From Corynebacterium urealyticum (lineage in GTDB: Bacteria > Actinomycetota > Actinomycetes > Mycobacteriales > Mycobacteriaceae): a stretch of 52,297 nucleotides of DNA. The stretch is from NCBI GenBank assembly GCA_020741275.1, contig DYZK01000114.1:1-52297 (forward strand). Reading direction: 5' to 3'. Numbering within the stretch: the first letter of the stretch is position 1; each line of letters opens with the position of its first letter. The position numbers and the translations under genes were made by a program. A model generated the notes under the pieces. The model saw nothing but the letters and a program-made list of their open reading frames with translations. It searched no databases and had not been told where the DNA came from. Positions 1-8,792 of the stretch are shown piece after piece.

Positions 1-1
1 C

Positions 2-925
2 ATGGTCTTCCACTACGGCCAGGCCATCTTCGAGGGCATCAAGGCCTACCGCCAGCCGGACGGCAGCATCGCGACCTTCCGCCCGGAGCAGAACGCCCAG
101 CGCATGGCGCGCTCCGCCGAGCGCCTGGGCATGGCCCCGCTGCCGGAGGACCTGTTCCTCGAGTCCCTGAAGCAGCTGGTCGCCATCGACCACGAGTGGG
201 TGCCAGCGGCAGGCGGCGAGGCCGCACTGTACCTGCGCCCGCTGATGATCGCCCTGGACGTGCACCTGGGTGTCCAGCCGTCCAAGACCTACACCTACAT
301 GGTCATCGCCTCCCCGGCGGGCGCCTACTTCACCGGCGGCATCAAGCCGGTCAGCGTGTGGCTGTCCACCGAGTACGTGCGCGCCGCACCCGGCGGCACG
401 GGTGCCGCGAAGTGCGCGGGTAACTACGCCGGTTCCCTCATGGCGCAGGCCCAGGCCGCCGAGCAGGGCTGCGACCAGGTTGTGTGGCTGGACGCCGTCG
501 AGCGCAAGTGGGTCGAGGAGATGGGTGGCATGAACCTCATGTTCGTCTTCGGCGAGGGGGAGAACGCCGAGGTCATCACCCCGGAGCTCTCCGGCTCCCT
601 GCTGCCGGGTGTTACCCGCGACTCCCTGATCCAGGTCGCCCGGGACCTGGGCTACACCGTCAACGAGCGCCGCATCTCCATCGAGGAGTGGGAGCAGGCC
701 GCGAACTCCGGCATGCTCTCCGAGGTGTTGGCCTGCGGCACCGCCGCCGTGGTCACCCCGGTGGGCTCCGTGAAGTACGCCGGTGGTGGGTACGACATCA
801 ACGGTGCTCAGACCGGCGAGGTCACCATGCGCCTGCGCGACCACCTCACCGGCATCCAGCGCGGTGCCGTGGAGGATAAGCACGGTTGGCTGCACACCCT
901 GGTTCCGGCTGAGGACCTGCAGTAA
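2..925 (+). CDS. ilvE: Branched-chain amino acid aminotransferase (5' truncated)
   Basis: PLP-dependent class IV aminotransferase that performs the last step of Val/Leu/Ile synthesis in the cytosol. The frame is open at the window edge, so the N-terminus (roughly 60 residues by comparison with usual family length) is missing, and the first ATG visible is internal. The PLP-binding lysine lies in the [11 protein letters not shown] stretch (visible residue 137), followed by the family motif EMGGMN (173-178) and the cofactor-phosphate region [10 protein letters not shown]. The gene ends at a TAA before a strong hairpin and converges on cobT. The family assignment is secure; substrate preference is inferred from the family. 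Confidence 0.95.
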   Translation: MVFHYGQAIFEGIKAYRQPDGSIATFRPEQNAQRMARSAERLGMAPLPEDLFLESLKQLVAIDHEWVPAAGGEAALYLRPLMIALDVHLGVQPSKTYTYMVIASPAGAYFTGGIKPVSVWLSTEYVRAAPGGTGAAKCAGNYAGSLMAQAQAAEQGCDQVVWLDAVERKWVEEMGGMNLMFVFGEGENAEVITPELSGSLLPGVTRDSLIQVARDLGYTVNERRISIEEWEQAANSGMLSEVLACGTAAVVTPVGSVKYAGGGYDINGAQTGEVTMRLRDHLTGIQRGAVEDKHGWLHTLVPAEDLQ

Positions 926-968
926 CGCAGTAGCTCCGTAGGCGCCTCGCGCGGTGGTGGAGAGCGAT

Positions 969-1009
969 TGAGGCCCCGGCAACCACTTTTCGGTGGCGCC
1001 GGGGCCTCA
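969..1009. terminator. Hairpin between convergent ilvE and cobT
   Basis: Perfect 12-bp inverted repeat (969-980 with 998-1009, TGAGGCCCCGGC) with an additional inner CCAC/GTGG pairing around a TTTTC loop. It sits between convergent genes and probably serves both. There is no long T-run, so termination efficiency is uncertain. Confidence 0.7.
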
Positions 1010-1088
1010 AGCGTTGGCAGGTATTGGTCCATGGGCCGTCCGTTCTGGCGCGCAGCCGGGCGTAGCGCTGTAAAAGGGGAGTGCGGGT

Positions 1089-2072
1089 TTAGACCTCGCC
1101 CTCGGCGAACTGCGTGGCCAGGCGCAAGTGCGGCAGCGCCAGCAGCGTACCCGCGCCCTGGCCCAGGCCGATTCCGGTCGGCAGGATCGGGCTTAAGCCC
1201 AAGGCGCCGAGCGCCGGCACGATCGCCGGCTCCGTGCCGGGGGAGGCCGGTTGCCACCAGTCGCGAGCGGTGGGAGCCAGCATCTGCGCGCACAGCGCGG
1301 CCGCCGCACAGCCCGCACCGTCGAAAATCACCGGCGTGCGGCGGATCGCGGCCTGCGCGAGCACCCCGGTCAGCACCGCGATATGAGGCGTGGCCACCCG
1401 GGCGAGGATCTCGCGGGGCTCCGTGCGCACATCCCGCACCGCGAACATGCCGTCGCGAATCTGGGCGACCTTGCGCCGCCAGCCCTGGTCATCAATCCCG
1501 GAGCCCCACCCGATGACCTTGACCGGCTCGATCCCGCAGATCGCACCGATGATCGTCGCGGCCGCGGTCGTGGTGCCCGGGCCGAAATCGCCCAGCAGCA
1601 GCAGCTCCGTGCCCTTATCTGCCTCCGCGTCCGCGAAGGCCGCACCGGCCGCCAGCCACTCCTCGATGCCGGGCTCTGCCCCAGAGGATTCCACCTCAGT
1701 GGAAAGCTGATCGGCGGCCGCGGCGTTGGCGTCGATAAACTCCACCCGAACATCCTGAGCCACCGCAGCGGCGGCGACGGGGGAGCGACCCGAGGAATAC
1801 AGCTCGCCCACCTGGGCCAGAGAATCCTCCGGGAGAATGGACACGGCAGGCGTCGTGGCTGGCTCACCAGCGACGACCGCCAAAGTCACGCGTTCTAGCG
1901 CGGCGGGCAGCTCCCGGCCCTGGCAAGCCGCCAACCAGCCACCCCAGGCGGCGAGCTCCCCCAAGCTCGCGCGGCCGCCACCGGCGGCCATCGTCGTCGC
2001 CTCTAGCCGTCGGGTCGCCTCAGCAACGCGCGTCGGATCGACTGCTTCCACGGCCGTGAAGTCCACTGCCAT
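1089..2072 (-). CDS. cobT: CobT-like nicotinate-nucleotide--dimethylbenzimidazole phosphoribosyltransferase
   Basis: CobT family, 327 aa. Classical members make alpha-ribazole phosphate for the lower ligand of cobalamin. The P-loop-like family segment reads GDFGPGTTT (161-169), where typical enzymes have GEMGIGNTT. The C-terminal catalytic segment reads LGQGAG (303-308), where typical enzymes have LGEGTG, so the residue equivalent to the catalytic Glu is Gln305 (codon 1158-1160, CAG). The gene directly abuts the DUF3043 gene upstream (2073), so the two are likely cotranscribed. No cobU or cobS is beside it. Fold assignment is confident; catalytic activity is open because of the substitution. 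Confidence 0.82.
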   Translation of the reverse strand: MAVDFTAVEAVDPTRVAEATRRLEATTMAAGGGRASLGELAAWGGWLAACQGRELPAALERVTLAVVAGEPATTPAVSILPEDSLAQVGELYSSGRSPVAAAAVAQDVRVEFIDANAAAADQLSTEVESSGAEPGIEEWLAAGAAFADAEADKGTELLLLGDFGPGTTTAAATIIGAICGIEPVKVIGWGSGIDDQGWRRKVAQIRDGMFAVRDVRTEPREILARVATPHIAVLTGVLAQAAIRRTPVIFDGAGCAAAALCAQMLAPTARDWWQPASPGTEPAIVPALGALGLSPILPTGIGLGQGAGTLLALPHLRLATQFAEGEV

Positions 2073-2783
2073 CTAGCGAACGTCCTCGCCGATTTCCACC
2101 TGCGGGGCAGGGTTGCGCATCTTGCGGATCATCGTCGCGCGGCCGAAGGCGTACATGCCCAGGCCGAACTTACCCAGCGTGGTGTCCGGGTACTTCTCGC
2201 GCACCAGGCGGTTGACCTTGCGGCCCAGGATGATGCCCTCGATGACCATGAGGATCAGGATGCCGAACATCACCAGGGAGGCGGTGTTCGCCAGCATCGG
2301 GTTGCGCAGGCCGATCACCATGATCAGGACAACGACCAGCGCGATCGGCATGAAGAAGTTGCCGAGGTAGCGGTGGGAATCCACCCAGTCGCGGACGAAG
2401 CGGCGCTCCGGGCCCTTATCGCGGTCCATGAGGTAGCGCTCGTCGCCGGCCATCATGCGCTCGTTGATGTGGCGGCGCTCGGCCTCGCGCTCCTGGCGCT
2501 CCTTGGCCTTGAGCTCCTTGTATTCCTCCTTGGACATGGAGGCCTTGAGTTCCTTACGGCGCTTGCGGGCTTCGGCCGGGGTCTCTGGACCCTGGTATGG
2601 GCCGCGGCGCACGCCGGCCTGGCGCTCCTGCTCGTTGCGCTTCGGGGTCGGCCGACCCTTTGGCGGGGTGAAGGCCTTATTGCTCGGCTGCTTGTCCTCG
2701 GCTTCCGGGGTGGCCTCGGCGGATGCTGCGGCGGTGCTGGCAGCAGCGGAAGTGGATGTGCTCTTCTTACGCGACTTTTTCAC
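2073..2783 (-). CDS. DUF3043 membrane protein
   Basis: 236-aa protein of the actinobacterial DUF3043 family, function unknown. The N-terminal half is highly charged: Lys/Ser/Ala-rich, then KGRPTPKRNEQERQ and a Glu/Arg/Lys helix at about 85-125. Two transmembrane segments follow at roughly 142-160 and 165-188, then a basic C-terminal cytosolic tail. The start is GTG (2781-2783). A TAGCCT hexamer lies 7 nt upstream on the minus strand and the only purine-rich stretch is too close to act as an RBS, so the mRNA may be leaderless. It probably heads an operon with cobT. Confidence 0.85.
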   Translation of the reverse strand: MKKSRKKSTSTSAAASTAAASAEATPEAEDKQPSNKAFTPPKGRPTPKRNEQERQAGVRRGPYQGPETPAEARKRRKELKASMSKEEYKELKAKERQEREAERRHINERMMAGDERYLMDRDKGPERRFVRDWVDSHRYLGNFFMPIALVVVLIMVIGLRNPMLANTASLVMFGILILMVIEGIILGRKVNRLVREKYPDTTLGKFGLGMYAFGRATMIRKMRNPAPQVEIGEDVR

Positions 2784-2790
2784 GCCTCTT

Positions 2791-2796
2791 AGGCTA
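2791..2796 (-). promoter_or_regulatory. Possible -10 hexamer of the DUF3043-cobT operon
   Basis: TAGCCT read on the minus strand, followed by 7 nt and then the GTG start. The spacing matches the better -10/start pairs at aroG and metF in this window, but the hexamer is less canonical. Confidence 0.4.
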
Positions 2797-2943
2797 GAGC
2801 AGAATCAGGGGGCTATCAAAAGGATGGAATAGTTTCGCTGCGACGTTCGTTGCAAGGGAGGACGGAGCGTGAGGTTGTGGAATTCGCACCGCTCTGCGAG
2901 TAACCTAAACGAGCATCGAAACCATCCTTATTGAGGAGGAAAT

Positions 2944-3288
2944 ATGACTGCCCCAGAGAAGGTCACGGGTGTTGAGCTGACCGACGCCGCTGTGTCCAAG
3001 GCAAGCTCCCTGCTGGCCCAGGAGGGCCGCGACGACCTGGCGCTGCGCATCGCGGTGCAGCCAGGCGGCTGCGCTGGCCTGCGTTACCAGCTGTTCTTCG
3101 ATGACCGCTCCCTGGACGGGGACCTGAAGGACGAGTACGACGGCGTGAACCTGGTCGTCGACCGCATGTCCGCCCCGTACCTGATGGGCGCGAAGATCGA
3201 CTTCGCCGACACCATCGAGTCCCAGGGCTTCACCATCGACAACCCGAACGCTTCCGGCTCCTGCGCCTGTGGCGACTCCTTCTCCTAA
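2944..3288 (+). CDS. erpA: Iron-sulfur cluster insertion/carrier protein, HesB/IscA (ErpA) type
   Basis: A-type Fe-S carrier, 114 aa, full length for the family. It delivers clusters to apoproteins in the cytosol. The three conserved ligand cysteines are visible: C43 in GGCAGLRY, and C107 and C109 in GSCACGDSFS. The start is fixed by GAGGAGGA at 2933-2940, 3 nt before the ATG, so the spacing is short but the SD is strong. The gene is divergent from DUF3043 across a 160-bp promoter region and is followed by a strong hairpin. It sits beside asnB and the respiratory genes. I use the name erpA because the gene stands alone, outside a suf/isc cluster. Confidence 0.9.
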   Translation: MTAPEKVTGVELTDAAVSKASSLLAQEGRDDLALRIAVQPGGCAGLRYQLFFDDRSLDGDLKDEYDGVNLVVDRMSAPYLMGAKIDFADTIESQGFTIDNPNASGSCACGDSFS

Positions 3289-3348
3289 ACCGTAGAAGAT
3301 CCCTCACACCCCGCGATTGCGGGCCCGTGAAGAAGAGGGAGGACGGCG

Positions 3349-3388
3349 AAACGCCGCGGACCCACATTGAGTGGGCGCCGCGGCGTTT
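3349..3388. terminator. Hairpin between convergent erpA and asnB
   Basis: 11-bp arms AAACGCCGCGG / CCGCGGCGTTT with an inner CCCAC/GTGGG pairing, followed by TTGT on the plus strand. A-rich to T-rich symmetry suggests bidirectional termination. Confidence 0.8.
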
Positions 3389-3503
3389 TGTATTGGGAGG
3401 GGCCCGAGCGGGCTAGCGAGTGGCGGAGCCACAAGTCCCGAGGGGCCGGGCAGTAGGGCGTAGAGGGCGGCTTTTCCGCCCGCGGCGGCCTTAGAGCGTG
3501 GCC

Positions 3504-5462
3504 TTAGAGCTTCACCGGGTAATCCTGCTCGCTGATGCCCGGGTCGATGCGCTTCTCCACAAAGATGCCGTGCCAGATCATGAACGCCAGCACCGTCCAC
3601 AGGCGGCGGGAGTGATCCGGGCCGGAACCGGAGGTCATCGCCGTCCGGTGCTCCTTGAGCATCGCTAGCACCTCGGCCTTGTTGAAGATGTGATCCGTCT
3701 GGGAATCCTCGATGTGCTTCTTCGCCCAGCCGTAGAGCTCATCGCCGGCCAGCCAGTGGCGGATCGGCACCGGGAAGCCCAGCTTCTTGCGGTTGAGCAC
3801 GTGCTCCGGAACGATGCGCTCCATCGCCTTACGCAGCGCGTACTTCGTCGTCCCGTGGGAGATCTTCATGTCGATCGGGAGGGTCTCCGCGACATCGAAA
3901 ACGACCTTGTCCAGGAACGGCACGCGCAGCTCCAGGGAGTTAGCCATCGTGATCTTGTCCGCCTTGACCAGGATGTCCCCGCGCAGCCAGGTGAACAGGT
4001 CCAGGTGCTGCATGCGGGCCACCGGATCCATGTCCTTCGACTTCGCGTAGATCGGGGCGGTCACCTCACGGTGATCCCACTCCGGGCGCACCTCGCGCAG
4101 CACGCGCTCCAGCTGCTCGTAGTTGAAGGAGCGGGCGTTGCCGTAGTAGCGCTCCTCCATGGACATCGTGCCGCGCTGCAGCAGCGACTTACCGCGCACG
4201 CCCTCCGGCAGGGCGTCGCCCAGCTTCGCCAGCACCTTATTAATAGGGCTAGGAATCTTCTCGAACGGGGCGAGGCTCAAAGGCTCCTTATAAATGGTGT
4301 AGCCACCGAAGAGCTCGTCCGCGCCCTCGCCGGAGAGCACGACCTTCACATGCTTGCGGGCCTCGGCCGCCACGAAGTACAGCGGAACCAGCGCCGGATC
4401 GGCGACCGGGTCGTCCAGGTACCACATGATCTTGGGCACCGCGTCGGCGAACTCTTCTGGGCTGACCACCTTGACGATGTGCTCCGCGCCGATAGCCGCA
4501 GCGGACTCCGCCGCAACGTCCACCTCGGAGTAACCCTCGCGCTGGAAACCAGTGGTGAAGGTCAGCAGGTCAGGGTTGTGACGCTTCGCCAGGGTAGCGA
4601 TGGCCGTGGAGTCGATGCCGCCGGAAAGGAAGGAGCCCACCGTGACGTCCGCGCGCATGTGCTTGGCCACGGAATCCTCCAGGGCCTCGGCGATGCGCTG
4701 GAAGAGCGCATCCTCGCCACCCGCCGGGACCTTGGCCACCGGGAACTTCGGCTCGAAGTAACGCTCCTCCTTGATGGTGCAGCCGCCGTGCGCGCCCTCC
4801 GCTGGGGGAGTCACGAACGCGCGGGAGCCGGACTCCAGACGGAAGATGTTTTTGTGCAGGCTCTCCGGCTCCGGGACGTACTGCAGGTCCGTGTAGTGAG
4901 CAATAGCCCGGGGATCCAGATCGAGGTTCAGGCCGATGGCGTCCGCAAGGGAAAGGATGCACTTCTTCTCGGAGGAGAAGACCGTCGCCTTGTCTGTCGA
5001 CGCCAGGTACATCGGCTTGATGCCGAACGGATCGCGAGCGAGGAACAGGCGGCGCTCCACCGAATCCCAGATCGCGATGCCGAACATGCCACGCAGGTGG
5101 TTGACCACATCGGCACCCCAGTGGTGGAAACCAACGACGATCGGCTCGCCGTCGCCACTGGTATTAAAGGAGTAACCCAGCTCCTGGAGCTCCTCGCGCA
5201 GTTCGACGTAGTTGTAGATCTCGCCGTTGAAGGTCATGGAGTAGCGGTTCGGCTGATCCGCCGGCCCCCACTGCAGCGGCTGGTGGGAGTGCTCCAGGTC
5301 GATGATGGACAGGCGGTTGAAGCCGAAGACCACATCGTCGTCGTTCCAGGTGCCGCTATCATCCGGACCACGGTGACGCATGCACGGCAGCGCTTCAGCG
5401 ACCGGGTCGGTGAACGTGTTGGCAGTGCCGTCGGCGGACAGTAAACCAAGTAGGCCACACAT
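3504..5462 (-). CDS. asnB: Glutamine-hydrolysing asparagine synthetase (LtsA type)
   Basis: Class B asparagine synthetase, 652 aa. An N-terminal Ntn glutaminase domain begins MCGLLG, so Cys2 after Met removal is the nucleophile, with RHRGPDD downstream. The C-terminal ATP pyrophosphatase domain has the PP-loop SGGIDST (about 281-287) and SGEGADELFGGY. In corynebacteria the orthologue beside ctaC is known as ltsA and affects lysozyme and temperature sensitivity, which suggests amidation of an envelope component (meso-DAP amidation is discussed for this family) as well as, or instead of, free Asn synthesis. It is divergent from ctaC. An AGGAG lies about 14 nt before the ATG, and a TATAGT -10 candidate lies further upstream. 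Confidence 0.93.
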   Translation of the reverse strand: MCGLLGLLSADGTANTFTDPVAEALPCMRHRGPDDSGTWNDDDVVFGFNRLSIIDLEHSHQPLQWGPADQPNRYSMTFNGEIYNYVELREELQELGYSFNTSGDGEPIVVGFHHWGADVVNHLRGMFGIAIWDSVERRLFLARDPFGIKPMYLASTDKATVFSSEKKCILSLADAIGLNLDLDPRAIAHYTDLQYVPEPESLHKNIFRLESGSRAFVTPPAEGAHGGCTIKEERYFEPKFPVAKVPAGGEDALFQRIAEALEDSVAKHMRADVTVGSFLSGGIDSTAIATLAKRHNPDLLTFTTGFQREGYSEVDVAAESAAAIGAEHIVKVVSPEEFADAVPKIMWYLDDPVADPALVPLYFVAAEARKHVKVVLSGEGADELFGGYTIYKEPLSLAPFEKIPSPINKVLAKLGDALPEGVRGKSLLQRGTMSMEERYYGNARSFNYEQLERVLREVRPEWDHREVTAPIYAKSKDMDPVARMQHLDLFTWLRGDILVKADKITMANSLELRVPFLDKVVFDVAETLPIDMKISHGTTKYALRKAMERIVPEHVLNRKKLGFPVPIRHWLAGDELYGWAKKHIEDSQTDHIFNKAEVLAMLKEHRTAMTSGSGPDHSRRLWTVLAFMIWHGIFVEKRIDPGISEQDYPVKL

Positions 5463-5805
5463 AGGGTGCTTTACTACTCCTGAATCATCGGGGACTATAT
5501 AAACTGACGCGCGGAACAGAGGCGGCCGCGAGCCAGGTCGGTTAGACTACAAACTACGCGCTCGGGGGCGCTCGTCCTAGCTGGCGCGCGGGGCAGAAAA
5601 CGGGCAAGTTGCCCCGGACGGGGGGAGGGGCTCACAGGAAACCCCCAAAATGTGGCACCCACCGCAACGAATAGTGGCAATTCGCTGTATATGGTCTAAA
5701 GTTCTCTAGTGAAGCAGTCTTGGGCGCAACAAGCGTGCGCTCACCACGGGCGATAGCGCTGAAAACCCAAGGCTATGAACGTGTGAACGAGGAAGGCATA
5801 ATCGC
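5463..5805. promoter_or_regulatory. Divergent asnB / ctaC promoter region
   Basis: 343-bp gene-free stretch. On the minus strand TATAGT (plus-strand 5494-5499) is a good asnB -10 candidate about 32 nt from the ATG. On the plus strand TATGGT (5690-5695) and TAAAGT (5697-5702) are possible ctaC -10 elements, leaving a leader of about 100 nt. I found no convincing CRP/GlxR palindrome here. The small minus-strand frame at 5495-5680 looks like noise. Confidence 0.5.
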
Positions 5806-6909
5806 GTGGAACAGCGAAAAGTGCACGGTATGACTCGCCGTATTGCTATGGCAGGGACGCTCGGCCTGTCCGGCCTCGCCCTTGCTGGTTGTAACGTCGC
5901 GCCCCCGGAGAACGGCTTTTTCCATGCTCTCCGCATGGGCTGGCCGATGGGTATCACCCCGGAGGCTGAGCAGATGGGCAACTACTGGGTCTGGGTCTGG
6001 GTGACCGCCTGGATCATCGGTATCATCATGTGGGCCCTGATGTTCTTCGTCATGGGTCGCTACTCCAGCAAGGCTCGCTCCCGCCGTGGCGACAACGAAG
6101 AATTCCCACGTCAGACGGGCTACAACGTCCCGCTTGAGCTGGTGCTCACCACCGTTCCGGTTCTGATCGTCATGGTCCTGTTCTTCTTCAACGTCCAGAC
6201 TCAGGACAGCGTGACCGCCCTGGATAAGGACCCGAAGGTCAAGGTCGACGTCACCGGCTACCAGTGGAACTGGAAGTTCGGTTACGGCGAGATCAACGGT
6301 GAACTGCTGGGCGGCCAGGACTACGAGGGCGTCGACAAGGAGGCTCAGCAGCGCGCTGAGGACTCCAAGTACGAGATCCGCTCCAACACCAACCACGGTG
6401 TCGGCCCGATCCACGGCCGTTCGAAGGAAGACTACAGCTACCTGAACTTCAACAAGATCGAGACCGTCGGCTCCACCGACGAGGTTCCGGTCCTGGTTGT
6501 TCCGTCCAACACGGCAATCGAGTTCAACCTCGCTTCCGCGGACGTTGCTCACTCCTTCTGGATCCCAGAGTTCCTCTTCAAGCGCGACGTGTTCCCGCAC
6601 CCGGAGGCGAACCAGTCTGAGCGTCGCTTCCAGATCTCCGAGATCAAGGAAGAGGGAGCCTTCGTTGGACGCTGTGCCGAGATGTGCGGTACCTACCACT
6701 CCATGATGAACTTCGAGCTGCGTGTCGTCTCCCCGGAGAAGTTCGCGGACTACATCAAGTTCCGGCAGGACAACCCGGAGACCCCGAACTCCGAGGCCCT
6801 GAAGTCCATCGGTGAAGCTCCGTACTCCACCTCTACCCACCCATTCGTTTCCGATCGCACGGCTACCCGTGAGGCCGGCGAGAATCTGACGGACCGCAAC
6901 GCTGCCTAA
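5806..6909 (+). CDS. ctaC: Cytochrome c oxidase subunit II (aa3 type)
   Basis: Electron-entry subunit of the cytochrome aa3 oxidase, 367 aa. It has a lipoprotein signal with lipobox LAGC (Cys29), two transmembrane segments (about 62-85 and 110-130) and an extracytoplasmic CuA cupredoxin domain. CuA ligands are visible: H249 in AHSFW, C290, E292, C294, H298 and M301 in RCAEMCGTYHSMM. An insertion at about 165-212 contains charged residues, as in other actinobacterial CtaC proteins. The GTG start (5806) is chosen because GAGGAAGG lies 8-9 nt upstream and because the N-terminus MEQRK resembles the corynebacterial family. ctaF follows after 39 nt. Confidence 0.95.
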   Translation: MEQRKVHGMTRRIAMAGTLGLSGLALAGCNVAPPENGFFHALRMGWPMGITPEAEQMGNYWVWVWVTAWIIGIIMWALMFFVMGRYSSKARSRRGDNEEFPRQTGYNVPLELVLTTVPVLIVMVLFFFNVQTQDSVTALDKDPKVKVDVTGYQWNWKFGYGEINGELLGGQDYEGVDKEAQQRAEDSKYEIRSNTNHGVGPIHGRSKEDYSYLNFNKIETVGSTDEVPVLVVPSNTAIEFNLASADVAHSFWIPEFLFKRDVFPHPEANQSERRFQISEIKEEGAFVGRCAEMCGTYHSMMNFELRVVSPEKFADYIKFRQDNPETPNSEALKSIGEAPYSTSTHPFVSDRTATREAGENLTDRNAA

Positions 6910-6948
6910 GGGCACCGCGCGAGTTCCTAACTAGAGAAAGAGGGAAAG

Positions 6949-7380
6949 ATGACTTCCGGAGCTAAGCTTTTCTACAGCCTCGCCGTGTTCTTCTTGGTCA
7001 TGGACGTGCTCTACATTCTGGGTACCAAGTACCTGGCTGAGACCAACCGCGTGATGGGGACCGAGTGGGCTGGTGTCACCGGCTTCAGCCTGGCCCTGCT
7101 GCTGTCCCTGATGCTGGCGGTGTACCTGCACATCACCGACAATAAGACCGACATCGGTCCATCTGACTGGGAGATGGCTGAGATTGAGGACGGCGCTGGC
7201 GTGCTGGGCTTCTTCTCCGCTGGCTCCATCTGGCCGTTCCAGCTGACCATCGCAGTCATGCTGGTCGCTTACGGGCTGGCTTTCGCCCACCTGTGGCTGA
7301 TCGTGGCCGGCGTAATCTTCCTGATCTGGGGCTCTGTCATGATGAACCTCCAGTACGGTGTCGCTCGCGACGACCACTAA
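6949..7380 (+). CDS. ctaF: Cytochrome c oxidase subunit IV (actinobacterial CtaF)
   Basis: 143-aa integral membrane subunit of the actinobacterial aa3 oxidase, with four hydrophobic segments (about 8-25, 38-56, 90-108, 110-130) separated by a short acidic loop (EMAEIEDGAG). It stabilises the oxidase in the bc1-aa3 supercomplex (family knowledge). AGAGGGAAAG lies just upstream of the ATG. It is cotranscribed with ctaC and followed by a GC-rich terminator. Confidence 0.93.
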   Translation: MTSGAKLFYSLAVFFLVMDVLYILGTKYLAETNRVMGTEWAGVTGFSLALLLSLMLAVYLHITDNKTDIGPSDWEMAEIEDGAGVLGFFSAGSIWPFQLTIAVMLVAYGLAFAHLWLIVAGVIFLIWGSVMMNLQYGVARDDH

Positions 7381-7408
7381 ACGCTTAAGCGTTCACACGC
7401 TTTAAGGC

Positions 7409-7442
7409 CGCGGCCGGGATCCCTCGAGGGGGCCCGGCCGCG
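7409..7442 (+). terminator. ctaCF terminator
   Basis: 10-bp GC-only arms CGCGGCCGGG / CCCGGCCGCG with a 14-nt loop, followed by TTCTG, 29 nt after the ctaF stop. Confidence 0.7.
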
Positions 7443-7617
7443 TTCTGCATTCCGGGAGCCTGTCCGTCGATTTCCTAGCTGTCTGCCGGCGAGCCACCGA
7501 ATCTTCAACCGCGCGGGGTGCTGTTCAGTAAGCGGGTTAGCAGGCGCGGGTCGAAGGATAAGACTGAACGCGGTTCGCTAATCAATTGCCAGAAATCCTT
7601 GCGTGAGCAGAAAAATG

Positions 7618-7651
7618 CCCCTCGGTCAGGCTGCCAACCTTGACCGAGGGG
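7618..7651 (-). terminator. trpD terminator
   Basis: 11-bp arms CCCCTCGGTCA / TGACCGAGGGG. On the minus strand the hairpin is followed by GCATTTTTC, a clear T-run, so it terminates trpD transcription. Confidence 0.88.
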
Positions 7652-7682
7652 CTTCGTGGGGGGGGGAGGGGTGGTGCGGCCC

Positions 7683-8792
7683 CTAACGGGCAATCATCGC
7701 CTCCATCTTCTTCAGTGCTGCACCAGATTCCAGGCTTTCGCGTGCGCGGTCGATGTTCCGCTTCAGCGTGGCCTGCAGGCCATCTTGCTCCCAGCCCTCG
7801 ACGGTGGCCAAAGCTGCGGCGGCGTTGAGAAGGACGGCGTCCTTGATCGCGCCGTCTAGCTCGCCGCGGAAGAGCTTACGGGCGATCTCGGCGTTGTACT
7901 CGGCATCCCCGCCACGCAGGGCGTCCTCCTCATAGAAGTCGAGGCCCAGGGAACGCGGGTTGATGATCTCCTCGCCTGTCTGGCCGTTGGCATCCACCGT
8001 GACCACGTCGGTTGGGGCGCACACGCTGATCTCATCCATGCCGTCCATGCCGCGAACCACCAGCACGCGGCTTCCCTGGTGGGCGAAAGCACCGCCAATG
8101 ATCGGCATGAGGTCCTTGAATGCACAGCCGATGAGGCCATAACCGGGCTTTGCCGGGTTGGTCATGGGGCCTAGCAGGTTGAAGACGGTCGGAACCTTCA
8201 GCTCACTACGCACCGGGCCGGCGAAGCGCATGGCCGGGTGGTAGGCCTTCGAAAATAGGAACGCGAAGTGCGTCTCCTTCAGATCCTCCGCTACCGCCTC
8301 GGGGGAGCGTTCGATGTCCACGCCGAGCGTCTCGAGCATGTCAGCGCCACCACACTGGGAAGAGGCCTTGCGGTTGCCGTGCTTAACCACGTTGGTTCCC
8401 GTGCCTGCAACAACGAAGGACGCCATCGTGGAGATGTTGACAGTGTTGCGGCCGTCGCCGCCGGTTCCAACGATGTCCACAATCTTGTCCACGCCTGAAA
8501 AGTCCACCGGGGTGGCGAAGGAGCGCATTGCCTCTGCGGCCGCGGCGAGCTCCGCGGCCGTGATCCCTTTAACCCGCAGGCCAAAAGCAAAGGCAGAGAT
8601 CAGGACGTCGCTAGCCCGACCTGCCATGATCTCGTTCATCGCCCACGCGGTCTGAGACTCGCTGAGCTCTTCGCGGCGACCCAGGCGGTCCAGCAGGCCC
8701 GGCCAGGTGAAGTAGGACTCCGGAAGCTGCTCGGCGCCCAGTGCATGAGCAGTAGAGGTGAATGTGCTGTGATTGGTTGACTCTGTTGCCAC
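7683..8792 (-). CDS. trpD: Anthranilate phosphoribosyltransferase
   Basis: Transfers the phosphoribosyl group of PRPP to anthranilate in Trp synthesis; 369 aa. The PRPP-binding glycine motif GTGGDG is at 109-114, with NIST at 119-122 and KHGN at 137-140, then the substrate region RKASSQCGGAD. The GTG start at 8792 leaves about 20 poorly conserved leading residues; GGAAGGGAG lies about 12 nt upstream. The gene stands alone with its own terminator, opposed to and between ctaF and ctaE, rather than inside a trp operon. A trpD next to ctaE is also known in mycobacteria, so this position may be ancestral. Confidence 0.93.
   Translation of the reverse strand: MATESTNHSTFTSTAHALGAEQLPESYFTWPGLLDRLGRREELSESQTAWAMNEIMAGRASDVLISAFAFGLRVKGITAAELAAAAEAMRSFATPVDFSGVDKIVDIVGTGGDGRNTVNISTMASFVVAGTGTNVVKHGNRKASSQCGGADMLETLGVDIERSPEAVAEDLKETHFAFLFSKAYHPAMRFAGPVRSELKVPTVFNLLGPMTNPAKPGYGLIGCAFKDLMPIIGGAFAHQGSRVLVVRGMDGMDEISVCAPTDVVTVDANGQTGEEIINPRSLGLDFYEEDALRGGDAEYNAEIARKLFRGELDGAIKDAVLLNAAAALATVEGWEQDGLQATLKRNIDRARESLESGAALKKMEAMIAR

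Larger units (their letters stand above)
7381..7682. other. Intergenic region between convergent ctaF and trpD
   Basis: 302 bp holding the two opposing terminators (7409-7442 and 7618-7651) and a run of nine G (7658-7666) next to the trpD stop codon. No coding potential is evident. Confidence 0.6.

Noticed and set aside
2895..2910. DtxR iron-box before erpA
   Set aside because: GTAACCTAA resembles only the right half of the 19-bp DtxR palindrome; the left half is absent.
3690..5444. 584-codon open frame on the plus strand opposite asnB
   Set aside because: It is a GC-rich antisense shadow of a clearly recognised gene; its translation shows no domain and is Val/Leu/Arg biased.
7658..7666. 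Run of nine G as a phase-variable tract
   Set aside because: It lies between the trpD stop and its terminator, outside coding sequence and outside any promoter, so slippage would not switch a gene.
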